Shown piece by piece: positions 35,910-47,644 of a stretch of DNA of 64,000 nucleotides (the stretch's first letter is position 1; each line of letters starts with the position of its first letter). The stretch spans positions 2,170,001 to 2,234,000 of the forward strand of contig JACGCN010000001.1 of assembly GCA_014905825.1 (NCBI GenBank), given 5' to 3'. The position numbers and the translations under genes are program-made. Source of the DNA: Lyophyllum atratum. Lineage: Eukaryota > Basidiomycota > Agaricomycetes > Agaricales > Lyophyllaceae. Below the pieces are notes generated by a model. The model saw only the letters and a program-made list of their open reading frames with translations, did no database searches and had not been told where the DNA came from.

Positions 35910-37028
35910 CTAGCACTTCCGCCCCTCATGCAAAACACGGATGTTATATGGCGCAGCAGCGTTGAGCACTGCGTCGTAGCAGAGCCACACCACCGTACAA
36001 AAGGTGGCTGCTTGGTACCCCAAGGAAGTCCAAGGCTACGTAATCGTGGAAGATGACCTGCCGTTATGAATGAAATCCATTCACATGGAAGAATGGTAAC
36101 CATGCGCCCGAGATCGTCAAGTCCTCCAGATTTCGGCATTTCAGACTAATGGAATTAAGCATGTCGAGGTCAACCTGAACACCAGTAAGGCGGAGGCAGC
36201 GAAGCGAAGTACAAAAATGGTGGATCGCCGTCGAATATGTGGTGATGTGATGACGCATCCGTCTCAACCTCATATTCCAACGTTTCAATGGCGCAAGAGT
36301 CGAGAACAAGCCTGACTTGCTCAGTCGAATTCCGAAGCCCGGGTGGTCCGAACAGACAAATGAGGAACGGATGGCGTCTCGTGTAAGAGGTGAGAAAGAT
36401 AGCCACTCATGATGGTCACATGGTCGAGCTGGAGCATGGAGAGCTGCAGTTGATATGGAATGGAGGGGTATGAGATATCGAGTTCAATGCTGGTCAAGCG
36501 AAGCGTCTTAAGGTGGGTGAACTGGAAAGCAATCGATTCATCCCATTCCAAAGAAGGGTGAATGCTCAGGGAGTGTGACAGCAGACTACCATCGATGTGG
36601 AGGTGCAAAACCGACTGTGGATCGCCGAAAGCGTGCAGAAACTTTTCCGCTTTGACGGCCAGCAGGCCACCAAGCGTGACATGCTCCAAGCCCTCAAGAG
36701 CAAAAATGAACTTGAGGTTGGCGCTGTCTTCCGGACTAACGCGCCGGTCATCTGCGTTGTTCGCCAGCATTGGGCGAAGTTCGACGCCTTTAACTAGGGA
36801 AAGTAAAGCGGTGTTGTTGGACAGCGCGCGTGCTAGTTGCGAGCAAGTCTGGAAGGAATGCAGGCTAGGCACGGCGAAGAGCCTCCGCCTTACAGGTCCC
36901 AGCCATGCTGAAGAGACTTGTGCGAGACGGTGTAGATCTCGAGGCCACCAGTGGTCGTCACTCTCAAGAATAACAGGAATGAGGTCGTCGATAAAATGTG
37001 AACGTGGAGGGGAATGGTGCGAATGCAT
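35910..37028 (-). pseudogene. F-box/LRR-like protein gene with several frameshifts
   Basis: The first 235 codons from 37028 read well: MHSHHSPPRSHFIDDLIPVI, then WWPRDLHRLAQVSSAWLGPV and LRR-like stretches such as HLKTLRLTSIELDIS. This is the layout of the large Agaricomycete F-box-like family (substrate receptors of SCF ubiquitin ligases). Further conserved pieces lie in changing frames: LICLFGPPGLRNSTEQVRLV and IETLEYEVETDAS in a second frame, HFCTSLRCLRLTGVQVDLDM and RNLEDLTISG in a third, and RMVTILPCEWISFITAGHLP with RSLGLPWGTKQPPFVRW in a fourth. The changes fall near 36365, 36213, 36107 and possibly 35968. No intron borders explain them. Neighbouring genes read cleanly over longer distances, so decay is more likely than bad sequence. 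Confidence 0.7.
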
Positions 37029-37462
37029 GACTCGATGGATAGGATGCTTGCGAAGCCGGAACTAGATGAAGTTCCGAAACGTGTGTCTATCGTCCTCGTC
37101 TATATATAGAGAGCCTTGGAGCGGACTTGAACTTTGACTTGAAACTAACTGTGGACATCTATCAGGTGATGGTATATATGAAGCCACTTGGGAAGCTAGC
37201 CATTAGGCGCTTTGTGGTCTGCTGGTAGAAGTGCCTACCCAGTCCGATGGTGAGCTTGAAGCTTGAAGAGCGTAGGAGAGGTCGCATTCTGCTACATAAT
37301 GGTCGCTTGCTCATATAATTGAATAGTTCTCTTACGGTCCCAACCACAGCTTTGCACAGCATGCCTTCGAATTCGAAGCATCTAAACATATATATAAGTA
37401 GAATTCATGGCCACGCTATCTTCACCAAACCGTCCGGTCTGCTGGGGATTAACATCGTCGCC
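37029..37462. other. Intergenic region F-box pseudogene / AAAP transporter
   Basis: About 430 bases between divergent starts. TATATATA at about 37101-37108 (minus strand of the F-box gene) and atatatata at 37389-37397, 66 bases before the transporter ATG, are TATA-like. Otherwise nothing recognisable. Confidence 0.4.
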
Positions 37463-39502
37463 AATGTCAGATCTGAAGGACCATCCCTCAGCGCTGCCGG
37501 AGTATGCAAAGCCCTTAGCGGAATCCGATCTTCGACTCACAACTATGTCCCTCGTCATATCACGCCGATGAGGCCTCGGACGTCTTTGTGGAGAGGCTCG
37601 ATGATGATCTTCATTACAAGACACTGAGCTGGCAGGTCGAGACTATTCGCTCACAGTATATTCGAAACCCACGGATTAACATGTCGTTTTCATCAGTTTG
37701 TTGCGCTGTTGATGATTGCAGAGATCGTCAGTAATGGGATGCTCTCTCTACCGTCGGCGCTTGCTGTTGTTGGTAATCTCTCAATCCATACTGCTTTTTT
37801 GCATTTCGACCTAACGTCCATGTCCAAAGGAATTGTTCCAGCCGTTATACTGGTATGCTGCCCGTTATCCAGAAATTGCCAGTGCAGACCTCAGATTTCT
37901 GAAGATTGTATTCCTCGGGATATTTGGATTATTTACTGCTAAACTCCTGATTGACTTCAAGTTGAATCATCCAAGCGTCCACAACATGTATCCGCAGTAA
38001 ACTCTCAGTCAGTGCACTCGTGAACTAACTGGTTTTTAGGGGCGACGCGGGCTTTATCCTGGGTGGACCACTGGCTCGAGAAATCTTATCATTGGGGACT
38101 ATCATTTTTGCTATTGCTGGTACCGTGAGTTTATTCAAGCCTCGTTTCACGGTCTGCGTTCCATGGCAAAACGTTGCTACAGGGTTCAGAACTACTATCT
38201 GGCCAACAAGCATTGTCGACCCTCTCAAATAACAGGCTCTGCGCGATATACATCTTACTCATATTCTCCTTTGCCACACTTCTGGTTGCCCTTCCCCGGA
38301 CCTTAGGCCGGCTAAGCTGGTTGGGACTTCTTAGTGTCTTCTTAATAACACTAGCTGGCGTTGTTGCAATGATCGGTGCAGGCTTGAACCCCACACCTGG
38401 CCGCTCCATACATGCAAGTATCACCACCAACTTCAATGAGGCATTTTTGGCAATTACAAACCCTGTATGCGAGTATGCATAACCCATCCTCTACATTTGC
38501 TAAATTTCGTCTAGGTGTTTTCTTATGCCGGTGAGACCCAGTCGAAGCTACGTCCTATCACGGGTTAACACGACTACTGCATAGGTCACTTTATGTGCGA
38601 CATCCTGTGATTCGGCATCTTACAGTTTGACAAGCCTTTTCTTCTAGGTTTTTTATTCTCATCTCAGAAATGCGCCGCCCACAAGATGCCATGAAGGTAA
38701 TTCTAAAATTTGTTATAACAACTACCGTCCTGAAGCGGTAGAGAAAGGCTGCCTGGTGGCTACAGGGATTTGCAACTGTGTTTTACACACTATTCGCCAT
38801 CGTCATGTGAATTGCTTCTTCTTCCAATTCTTTTTACTTGCGCCCCTCTCTACTGACATACCACTGCAGGTATGTCTATATCGGTGACGGAGTCGCATCT
38901 CCCGCGTTTCTGTCGTTACCTCCCAAATGGGCGAAGGCGTCTTTCGGTATTGCTCTTGCAAATTTCTTGATGTACGTCGACTGGCCTTTCCGTCTGTCAA
39001 ACACCTGAGCAGTCTTGCAGAGCCGGCGGCCTCTATTCCCACACTGCTGCAAAGCTTCTTTTCGTTCGTTTCTTCCGTCATTCTCGACACTTGTACAAGC
39101 ATACACCTCTCGGTTGGTTTGTGTGGGTTATGCTGTGCTTTGCAGCGGTTGCCATTGCCTTCGTGTTTGCAATTGCAGTGCCCATCTTCTCGTACCTTAT
39201 TAGCATCGCCGCTTCACTCTTTGCTTCATGGTACACTTATGGTCTAGCAGGGTTTTTCTGGCTGCACGACATGTATCATTTGAAAGGCGGCCGCCGAGGA
39301 CTACTTCACCGGCCGTTCCAATTTACCCTTGCAGTCATGACTATTCTTGCAGGGGCTTTCATTTGTGTTGCTGGGACATATGTCTCGATCAAAGTGGGTA
39401 TTAGTTTGAAGCACACTTTTACACCCAGTTTATATAACCTTTTTACAGCTCATTAACGATGCGTACAAAGCTGGAATTGTAGGAAAGCCGTTTACTTGCT
39501 AG
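37463..39502 (+). CDS. AAAP-family amino-acid transporter (AVT-like)
   Basis: A multi-pass membrane carrier of the amino acid/auxin permease family, like fungal vacuolar AVT transporters. Exon 1 (37463) codes MSDLKDHPSALPEYAKPL and SDLRLTT. The family block ASDVFVERLDDDLHYKTLSW follows, but in the next frame, so one base is extra near 37546. From there the splice pattern holds: FVALLMIAEIVSNGMLSLPS, IVPAVILIVFLGIFGLFTA, LLIDFKLNHPSVHNMGDAGF, GSELLSGQQALSTLS, RLSWLGLLSVFLITLAG, NEAFLAITNPVFSYAGHFMF, SEMRRPQDAMKAAWWLQGFA and the end KLINDAYKAGIVGKPFTC. Some ten hydrophobic segments are visible. About nine introns. The frameshift makes the N-terminal cytoplasmic tail doubtful; the membrane core is intact. 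Confidence 0.82.
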
Positions 39503-39727
39503 GCAGTAGTATAGACTACAAGTTTTAATGAACTTGTTTTGTTAAACAATGAACGAGATAAGATTAGATGAGATCACGGCGTCGGGGATCCATGGCCAGG
39601 CGCCACCAGCGCCCATTTATATCACGATTCACAGCCTTGTCATAGGCGCCGGCTTGCGTTACGCAACTTCGGAGGAGCCAGGACTCGTCGACATATCTCT
39701 TCCTTATTCTGAGCCTGTATCATATGA

Positions 39728-41256
39728 ATGTCAGCTGGCACACAACCCGTCGAATCACCGATATCTCAACGCTCACCATCATCATGGCGTAGAACCCTGG
39801 CAGCCTTTTGTTTCTGTGTACTGTTCAACTTTGGATGCCTTATGGTTCATGGTTCTCAGCTTGTTTTCCTATTACCCCTACGGATTCTCCCCTTTAAATG
39901 GTCGAATAGGTTATATAACGAGGGCATCTGTTACACGAAGGGAGCCTTTGGGTGCCTCTTGAGTATGGTCCCCCCTGTTCTACATTGGAAGTCCAAACCT
40001 GATATACTTTTCTAGTCTTAATGTGCCAATGGTTCGCTCCAACCAAGATGAGCATCACATTCGAGACAGAAGGCAGGGGCGGCTTCAGTGTAGAAGACAT
40101 AGAAGGCTCGGTTGTACGAAACGAAGCAGGAGATGTTATATCATTAAATCTCCCCACCAAGTTCGTCTTAATATCCAATCATCAAGTAGGACTTTTCCTT
40201 CTCTTGACCTTTGGAACCTGTTTTATTGAGCATTTAGATCTACGCCGACTGGTGGTATGCATGGTGCCTCACGTACTTCATTGGCCCACGAGGGGTGCAT
40301 CGTTACGTCTACATCACTTTGAAGAAGAGTCTGAAATGGATTCCAGTCGTTGGCTGGGTACGCTTTTGCAATAGCTCTCCCGCTAAATCATCTGCTAATT
40401 GTATTCAACTTGAAGGGGATGCAACTTTATAACTTCATCTTCCTGGCTCGCTCCTGGGCATCAGACAGGGTACAGCTTGCTTCGCATCTGTCTTCGCTAG
40501 GCAAGCATGCGGAGGAAGAAGATAACCCACTATGTTTCATTCTCTATCCTGAGGGGACGCTTGTGAGTAACAACACACGTCCCATCAGTAAGAAGTTCGC
40601 GGACAAGATGGGAATAGTGAGCCCTTCGCCTTTCCCCGAACTATTATGCCGAGACTGTACTTTTTGTAGCCAGATCTGAGGAACGTTCTGCTTCCGAGGT
40701 CAACTGGCCTACACTATAGCCTACGCTCCTTAGCTCCCCGAATACCAGACCTGAAGTTGATCGACCTTACGGTGGTGTATCCAGGTATGAATTACTCTCT
40801 TCCTAAATTTCGCCTGTAGACCTTTGGCTGCTTTCAGGGATTCCTCCTTTGGGATATGGTCAAGACTATTACACACTTCGATCCATCTTCATGAACGGCA
40901 TCCCACCACCTGTTATCCACATTCATCTCAAGATGTTTGATGTAGCGGCGGATATTCCAATTGGTGACATGTCAGCAAAGCCTACCCTGGTTTCTGGAGG
41001 GCCAAGCACGCATATTGCGGAGGTCGATATCCCCGAGCAAGAGAAGGATGCTTTCGACACATGGTTGCGGGAATTGTGGCAGGAGAAAGATGAAACGATG
41101 ACTGAATTTTTCGAGACCAAACTGTTCCGCTCAAGCAGCGGACAAGCGCCGGTTGAAATTCCATTGAAGCTCCATCGCAGGAGAGAATTCTTCGACGCTT
41201 TCTGCTTTTTCTTGCCTGCAGGTGCTGGGTATTTGTGGGGTAAGATACGACAGTAG
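39728..41256 (+). CDS. Lysophospholipid acyltransferase (LPLAT/AGPAT-like)
   Basis: An integral-membrane acyltransferase, similar to the Cst26/LCLAT1 branch that transfers acyl chains to lysophosphatidic acid or lysophosphatidylinositol. After MSAGTQPVESPISQRSP come hydrophobic segments (TLAAFCFCVLFNFGCLMV, LVFLLPLRILPFKW) and CQWFAPTKMSITFETEG. The acyltransferase motif I, NHQIYADWWY (N-H-x4-D), is formed across an intron at about 40185. Next come RGVHRYVYITLKKSLKWIPV, the motif III CFILYPEGT, and after introns IPDLKLIDLTVVYPGIPPLG. The C-terminus has RELWQEKDETMTEFFE and DAFCFFLPAGAGYLWG. About six introns, all in frame where checked. The substrate is not determinable from sequence. Confidence 0.85.
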
Positions 41257-41310
41257 TTATTAGGTGGACGTATTTTTTATGCATGTATTCCGTCCGCGAC
41301 GACGCCTTGA

Positions 41311-41733
41311 TTACGCACCCACCGCGGAGAATTGAGCTTGTTCTCTTTGTTGCTCAATCCTCTTGACCATAAACAGACTCGTGTCGAGGAATCGTTCCAC
41401 GCAATTAGCTAGGCAGCTCTCTTCTCCACGCGAAAAACGCGTCGAGGGCGTCCCAGTGACACACCTGAACGAGTTCAGAAGTGTTGTTGGGTGTAGATGA
41501 TTGGACTTACTTGTCCCAGCACAACGTAGTAAAGTGGTGGATCGAGGAATGTAGCTTCGCCTGCCGAGTTTGGTTAATGGCAGCAGACTTCGAGACACAG
41601 TGCAAATGAATTCACCTGGGCTTGCTCCTTCTCCAGGAAACTAGCTAGCTCTTTCTAATACGCTTCGTGAGCGTCGAGGAGAAACGTACGGATAGGAGAT
41701 ACATACCTGAGTTGCCTCGTCAAATTTATCCAT
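41311..41733 (-). CDS. TIM8: Mitochondrial import small Tim, Tim8
   Basis: An intermembrane-space chaperone that, with Tim13, escorts hydrophobic precursors to the inner or outer membrane. Four exons: 41733..41707 (MDKFDEATQ), then KELASFLEKEQAQ, AKLHSSIHHFTTLCWDK and CVTGTPSTRFSRGEESCLAN with CVERFLDTSLFMVKRIEQQR, ending QFSAVGA at 41311. The twin CX3C pair is visible as CWDKC and CLANC, with the Tim8-typical RFLDTSLF. Length (about 90 residues) is as expected. It is convergent with the LPLAT gene, the stops 54 bases apart. Confidence 0.93.
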
Positions 41734-42109
41734 TTTTGCTGGCGGTTGGAGGAAGCCACGGTTGGCGCCAAGGTAATTTGAATGTGGAATTACGTAATAG
41801 TTTATTATTGGAATTTGTATGGTGTGAACGGGTTCTTGGACGAATTTAAGTATGTGGATGCGACTTTCCTGGCCTTCCATAACCGTTCCAGCCATGCAAA
41901 GGCAACGGAGATAAGAATCACCAGCGTGGGACCGTAGCGCCCTGTGCTACTCACCTCGTGGTGCATCCTAGCCTCGTGTCTTCTCATCTCCTCCCAATGG
42001 CCTCGACATCTGCCCCATGGTGCTGGTTCTATGTCTAGTCCTTGGCCTGTCGAGCCAAGTCCCCCGTGAGCTATCAGCTTGGCTTTATGACTGGTGACTC
42101 AAGTATCGT
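41734..42109. promoter_or_regulatory. Upstream region of TIM8 and of the broken IES1-like copy
   Basis: About 380 bases between divergent features. No recognisable motifs or frames. It should hold the TIM8 promoter. Confidence 0.4.
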
Positions 42110-43815
42110 GTTCTAGTGTTGCATATCTTAGTCGCAAGGCTTTGCCGATTAAACGCCATGACGCCCAACCTCTTACGCGCGAAGACATCCAGTTCGATTT
42201 GCTTCACCACATATTTTCTGACAAAAGTACCGTCTTTACCAACCCAACACCATGGCGGGAACCCGATGCCTGGGAAGTCTCCACAGGTCACCTTCGCTGA
42301 GCTATACGTATCCGCCTTGTATAATTCAAGTAAATGTTCCAAAGTCCTCAGGGAGAAAATGGTGGAGACCCCAGCATTTGCTATTGAACTAGCCAAAATA
42401 TCCCTTCTTACCAACGTTGGCCGGATCAATACAACAATGGCCTGTGGGTGATCTGCAAATTGTGGTGACTGCTCAGATTGCTTATTCTGTTTGTAGTTTT
42501 CCCAGAAATGAAGACGGCGCTCAGAACGTATCACCCAGTGCCATCATTACAGAAAACAGATGGAAATGCTCAGGACGCTCCCAGAATCAAAAACTGTCTC
42601 AAAGCCGCTCTTCTGCCTTCCGAGATGAAAACTGCTCCGCCCTCATCACCCGATGAAATCTTGGAGAGAAGTGTGAGCACTCTCACCCTATATTTTTTGT
42701 ATGAGCTGGATATAGATGCGCGTTGCAATGCAAGAGAGTAGGACAGCGTCCTCCTACGACAATTGTAAATCTCGTGTTTGTCCTTGCCAATCACGCCGCT
42801 GTGAGATGTCATGTACTCCATGCTCGATTGCGATTTACGTCTCTTCGTAGCCTCTGGCCAGCATCCACTTTGATGGAGTGTTGAACTTCCTCGATCTCTT
42901 TCTGCCACACAAGGACCTAGTCTCAAGTGATCGTGCCTAGAGCCTTCCTATGGCTTGCATACTACTTACTTAGAATCTCAGGACGGACAAAATCCTTTCA
43001 GCGATGACTACTCACGCAAATTCCCCGCTAAAGCACCGTTCCTGCACCAGATGACAGAGCATCAGATAAATACCGAAAATGTGGACACTGCTGAAGAAAT
43101 CGCTTGGGGGAGAAAGATGTCCAACCAGAGAAATACCTTTTTGCAGAAACTTGTAAACTCGATGGAGGAGGATAAGAAGGCGAAGACAACGATTCGACAA
43201 TATGTACCAGGTTCGTCTTCTTCCAGTAACAGTAAAGCTAGTGCTTAATGAGTATTGCAGCGAGTGGGAACACTACTCGTCGCCCGCGGCACCCAGGGAC
43301 AAGGGCAGGTGGCGATCACGCGATGAAGGAGCATTCATGTACTACGTTCCGCAGAACAATCAAACCCCTCTTAATCAGTTAAAAAGAAGTAAGATGGCTC
43401 GAGTCTCATGAGGGCAGTCAGTCAAGATTAAGCTGAAATGATTATAGATTCGACCCCTCTGCAGCTGCAATCCCAACCGCATCTGCCATCTCGACACTCT
43501 GATCTTCCTTTGGCACCGCGTTCCGAACCTCGGACAATGCTGCAACGTTTGCCAAATGCTCTTCATTATATCTGGATATAAACTCATCCACTACCCACCA
43601 GAGGCATGGCACATAGTGAACACGACCGATCCCCTCGCAGATTCGGATGAGGACATCGAAAATGCAGATGAACACATTCGTCTAGACTACAGTATGTCGC
43701 ATTTTTTTTCAGTCCATTCACATGCCAGAAAGCTGGCTCACTTCTTCGTAGCCCGTCGCGTGAATGTGTTATCCCACATACAAAGGGTGTATAGACCTCA
43801 CAGTGGCAGTTGAAA
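42110..43815 (+). pseudogene. Second IES1-like copy, frame broken
   Basis: A paralogue of the gene at 29999..31934, in opposite orientation. It reads PLTREDIQFDLLHHIFSDKS, then shifts frame near 42270 to VTFAELYVSALYNSSKCSKV and SLLTNVGRINTTMA. An intron at the same place as in the intact copy joins FFPEMKTALRTYHPVPSLQK and DAPRIKNCLKAALLP. After another intron come TTIVNLVFVLANHAAV and HFDGVLNFLDLFLPHKD. Then SSDRA meets TAG at 42938-42940; RAFLWLAYYL resumes in another frame, and a further shift near 42970 leads to ESQDGQNPFSDDYSRKFP. Downstream are GRKMSNQRNTFLQKLVNSM and AWHIVNTTDPLADSDED near 43600. Three frame changes have no intron explanation. The residues themselves look well conserved, so the lesions may be recent. 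Confidence 0.75.
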
Positions 43816-44222
43816 GCTATGGCCATAGCAAGAAGAAAGGGTTTTACGTTTTCATTTTACTTTTTATCAACGGGACTTTGACCGCGCTCATATACACGCA
43901 TGCGCACATATCTGTTTCTCTTCACCTTTTCCGACGAGCAGGATTGATTCTTGATACCATGTACAAATTATATCCCATTCCAATTGTCATAAAACGGGGG
44001 AGGCGCTGCCTCAACGAAGGATCAAACGAGTGTGGTGGGTAAGTGCCCGTAAAGAGACTAGATCAACGAAATGTGCAAAAATTGAGGATATGTTGTTTCT
44101 GTTTTCTCTCCTTCTGTCTCGTCACCGAGTATAACCCCAAAACCATATCGCAAAAGCCGAAAATCAAATATGTGAAAAATGGATGCTCAGAATACCATCA
44201 GGTCAGAAGCCGCCTGGAAGAG
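43816..44222. other. Convergent 3' region
   Basis: About 400 bases between the broken IES1-like copy and the end of the unknown gene on the minus strand. AT-rich (43840-44000). Short open frames here carry no recognisable motif. Confidence 0.45.
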
Positions 44223-45409
44223 CTAAAACGGGGTGTTCGAAGCCAGAACGCTGCTGAAGCGGTAAAAGGTCTGCTGGGGCGCTGTGTCGCTTCCACTTTG
44301 ATTTGCGACCATCATTCCGTCAGCTTCGACCTCTCCTACTGGCCGCTCTAATACAACAGTCCTGCGTCTCAGGGTTGAGAGCATATCATGCGCTCTGCGT
44401 TCCCGAGAGGCTAAGGCGCAGAGGTTGAATTCTGAGAGCTTGGTGGGGGAGGTTGTGGCTGAACGAGGAACGACGAGTGTCGTTACTTGCAGATTAGGCG
44501 AAATGGGCGACTTGGGAGGAGCAATAACCAAGGGCTCTAGAGTCGGCTTGGAGGCTCGAACGGGCATTTGCAACCGGCCTACACCGATGTGCAGCCTAGG
44601 CCGTTCCAGGACTGCGGGCTGACGTGGTGCAGCAGGCGTGTTCCTGTTGCCCCCTTGACCACGATACTGGACATGGCTTTGAGAGCTCAAGCGAGCGGAG
44701 ATCTGATCGAGGGAAGGGAGAGGCCTCCCAACATTCGGTCCTGACATTCGGGCCCGGGGTTCCTTTGCCTTGGTGTACTCTGGGAGACGGAAGTCAACCT
44801 GCTCAACCCATGGTTCACGACCATACGAAAGAGGACCGTAGTTTGGATCCTCGCTTAATGATTCGAACAGGGCAAGAGGGGAAACTAATCCAGGAGAAGG
44901 AAGAGAGTAATGGAAGATGGCAGGAGAATCGGGTGGCGTCTTCGGAGTCAAGGTCGCTGTCGGCGACGGGGGTGCCAGTACCTTAGAAAGAAAGAGGGCG
45001 CGTCGCTCAACTATATGAAGAGTTGTTAGATCCGGGGAGGACATTTAGAATCATTTCACATACCCTGCTTGTTCTTGTGAGCCTTCAGAGCAATCTCTTT
45101 GCGAAGGTCGCCTGCCCTTTTGGTACCAAACGTGACGTTTCTCTCCCTGGAGGCCTGAAGTAATGCCTCAAAGCGATCACGCTCAAGGCCCTTTGCGGGC
45201 ATTGTGTCATCGCAAGGGCGGAGAGGCGAGAGCGGTTTACCGAATCTCGTGAGGGTCGGGGGAGGAGTCAGATGAACAGGCCGAAATATATCGTCATCCA
45301 AGGGCGTAGTAAGAGTCGCTGAAAATGGCGAGTACGGTTCAATGACTGGTTCTTCCGGAGGTGCGAGTGAGATCGAGATGTGAGGAACGATGGCAAGCGT
45401 CGAATCCAT
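44223..45409 (-). CDS. Unknown, mostly disordered protein
   Basis: I do not recognise the family. Two exons join in frame: 45409 to about 45066, and about 45011 to 44223. The start MDSTLAIVPHISISLAPPEE is preferred because upstream sequence (to 45526) is hydrophobic and lacks a conserved look. The most protein-like part spans the intron: RDRFEALLQASRERNVTFG, KRAGDLRKEIALKAHKNKQ and VERRALFLSKVLAPPSPTA, a charged region that is probably helical. The rest is Pro/Ser-rich with short motifs (SEDPNYGPLSYGREPWVEQV). Codon periodicity and the clean intron argue for a real gene. The role cannot be stated. Confidence 0.6.
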
Positions 45410-45864
45410 TGAAATTTGAGATGAAAGGCAGGGAAAGGTTGGGGGAAGGTTGAGACAGATGGCGACCAGCACCGGGGAAGATACCACAGGAAGAGAAGAA
45501 GGAAGAAAGCGAGCCACAACACTCAAGTTGTGGATGCAAGAGAGATGAGGCCCGTGTTGACAAGAACAGAAAATCAGTTTCCTTCAAATGGATCTCGCCT
45601 CACATCAATTCGGCTAGCGTCGTGTGTTGGTAACCACTGTCGTCCCGCACCTGCCCTTGGCCTTCGCGATTGTAGCATCTTAAGTCACTTGTCCATCCAC
45701 CAGTCTATTGAAGAAGCAAGCCAGAGTCCATGACTACAAATCAGAACTGCCAGAAATTCTGACCGACACCAGGCAGATCGTTTCTCTTCCACGAACCAGT
45801 ACAGACTCGTTCACACCTCTATGTAAAGATCGTGATGGTACCTTCGTTGAAGGTTCAATCCGTT
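45410..45864. other. Intergenic region
   Basis: About 455 bases: upstream region of the unknown gene and 3' side of LYS1, both on the minus strand. A stretch of hydrophobic codons continues upstream of the chosen ATG to 45526, so the true start may be earlier. Nothing else seen. Confidence 0.4.
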
Positions 45865-47124
<1,260 letters not shown>

Positions 47125-47644
47125 ATTCAGAGGAATAGAGACCTAGATGAGATCCAATTGCTTAGTGTCAGCGTGAACTTCGATCCAGCCAAAATATCGA
47201 CTGACTCGAGGAGGACGACGATTCTAAGTAATGACTCTTTTCGATCAAATCAAATTTTCGGTTAGATCATGATACGATCATGTGAGATTGCACATGTCGT
47301 GGCGTGTCCTCCCTGATCGGGAATCACCCTAGTAGTAGTACTAACGCGCGCTGTCGCCGCGAAACCTGCTACTTTCTTCGCCAGTTCATTGTGATCGATA
47401 ATCTACTGTCACTCGAGTATTTTGGAACGGCAATACAATGTCGATTAGGTGGGTGACAACAAGACCTATATCTCGGACTATCAACTCCCTCAGCTCCACG
47501 TTCATGTTCAAAAGACGTGTAAAATGCGACACATAAGATCGCCAAAAGTTGCAGGCATTGCTAAGAATAAATCATAATTGAAGACGCATAGTAGAGAATA
47601 TTTTATACATAAAAAGTATGTAATACACCATCACCGTGTAGTCG
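47125..47644. other. Intergenic region LYS1 / SDR
   Basis: About 520 bases upstream of LYS1 (minus strand) and downstream of the SDR gene. A TGATACGATCATG near-palindrome at 47269-47281 and paired tcgat/atcga words are present but match no motif I can name. A Gcn4-like TGACTC occurs at 47202-47207 and another as aatgactct at 47230-47238, about 80-110 bases before the LYS1 ATG; this would fit general amino-acid control, but six-base matches are weak evidence. Confidence 0.4.
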
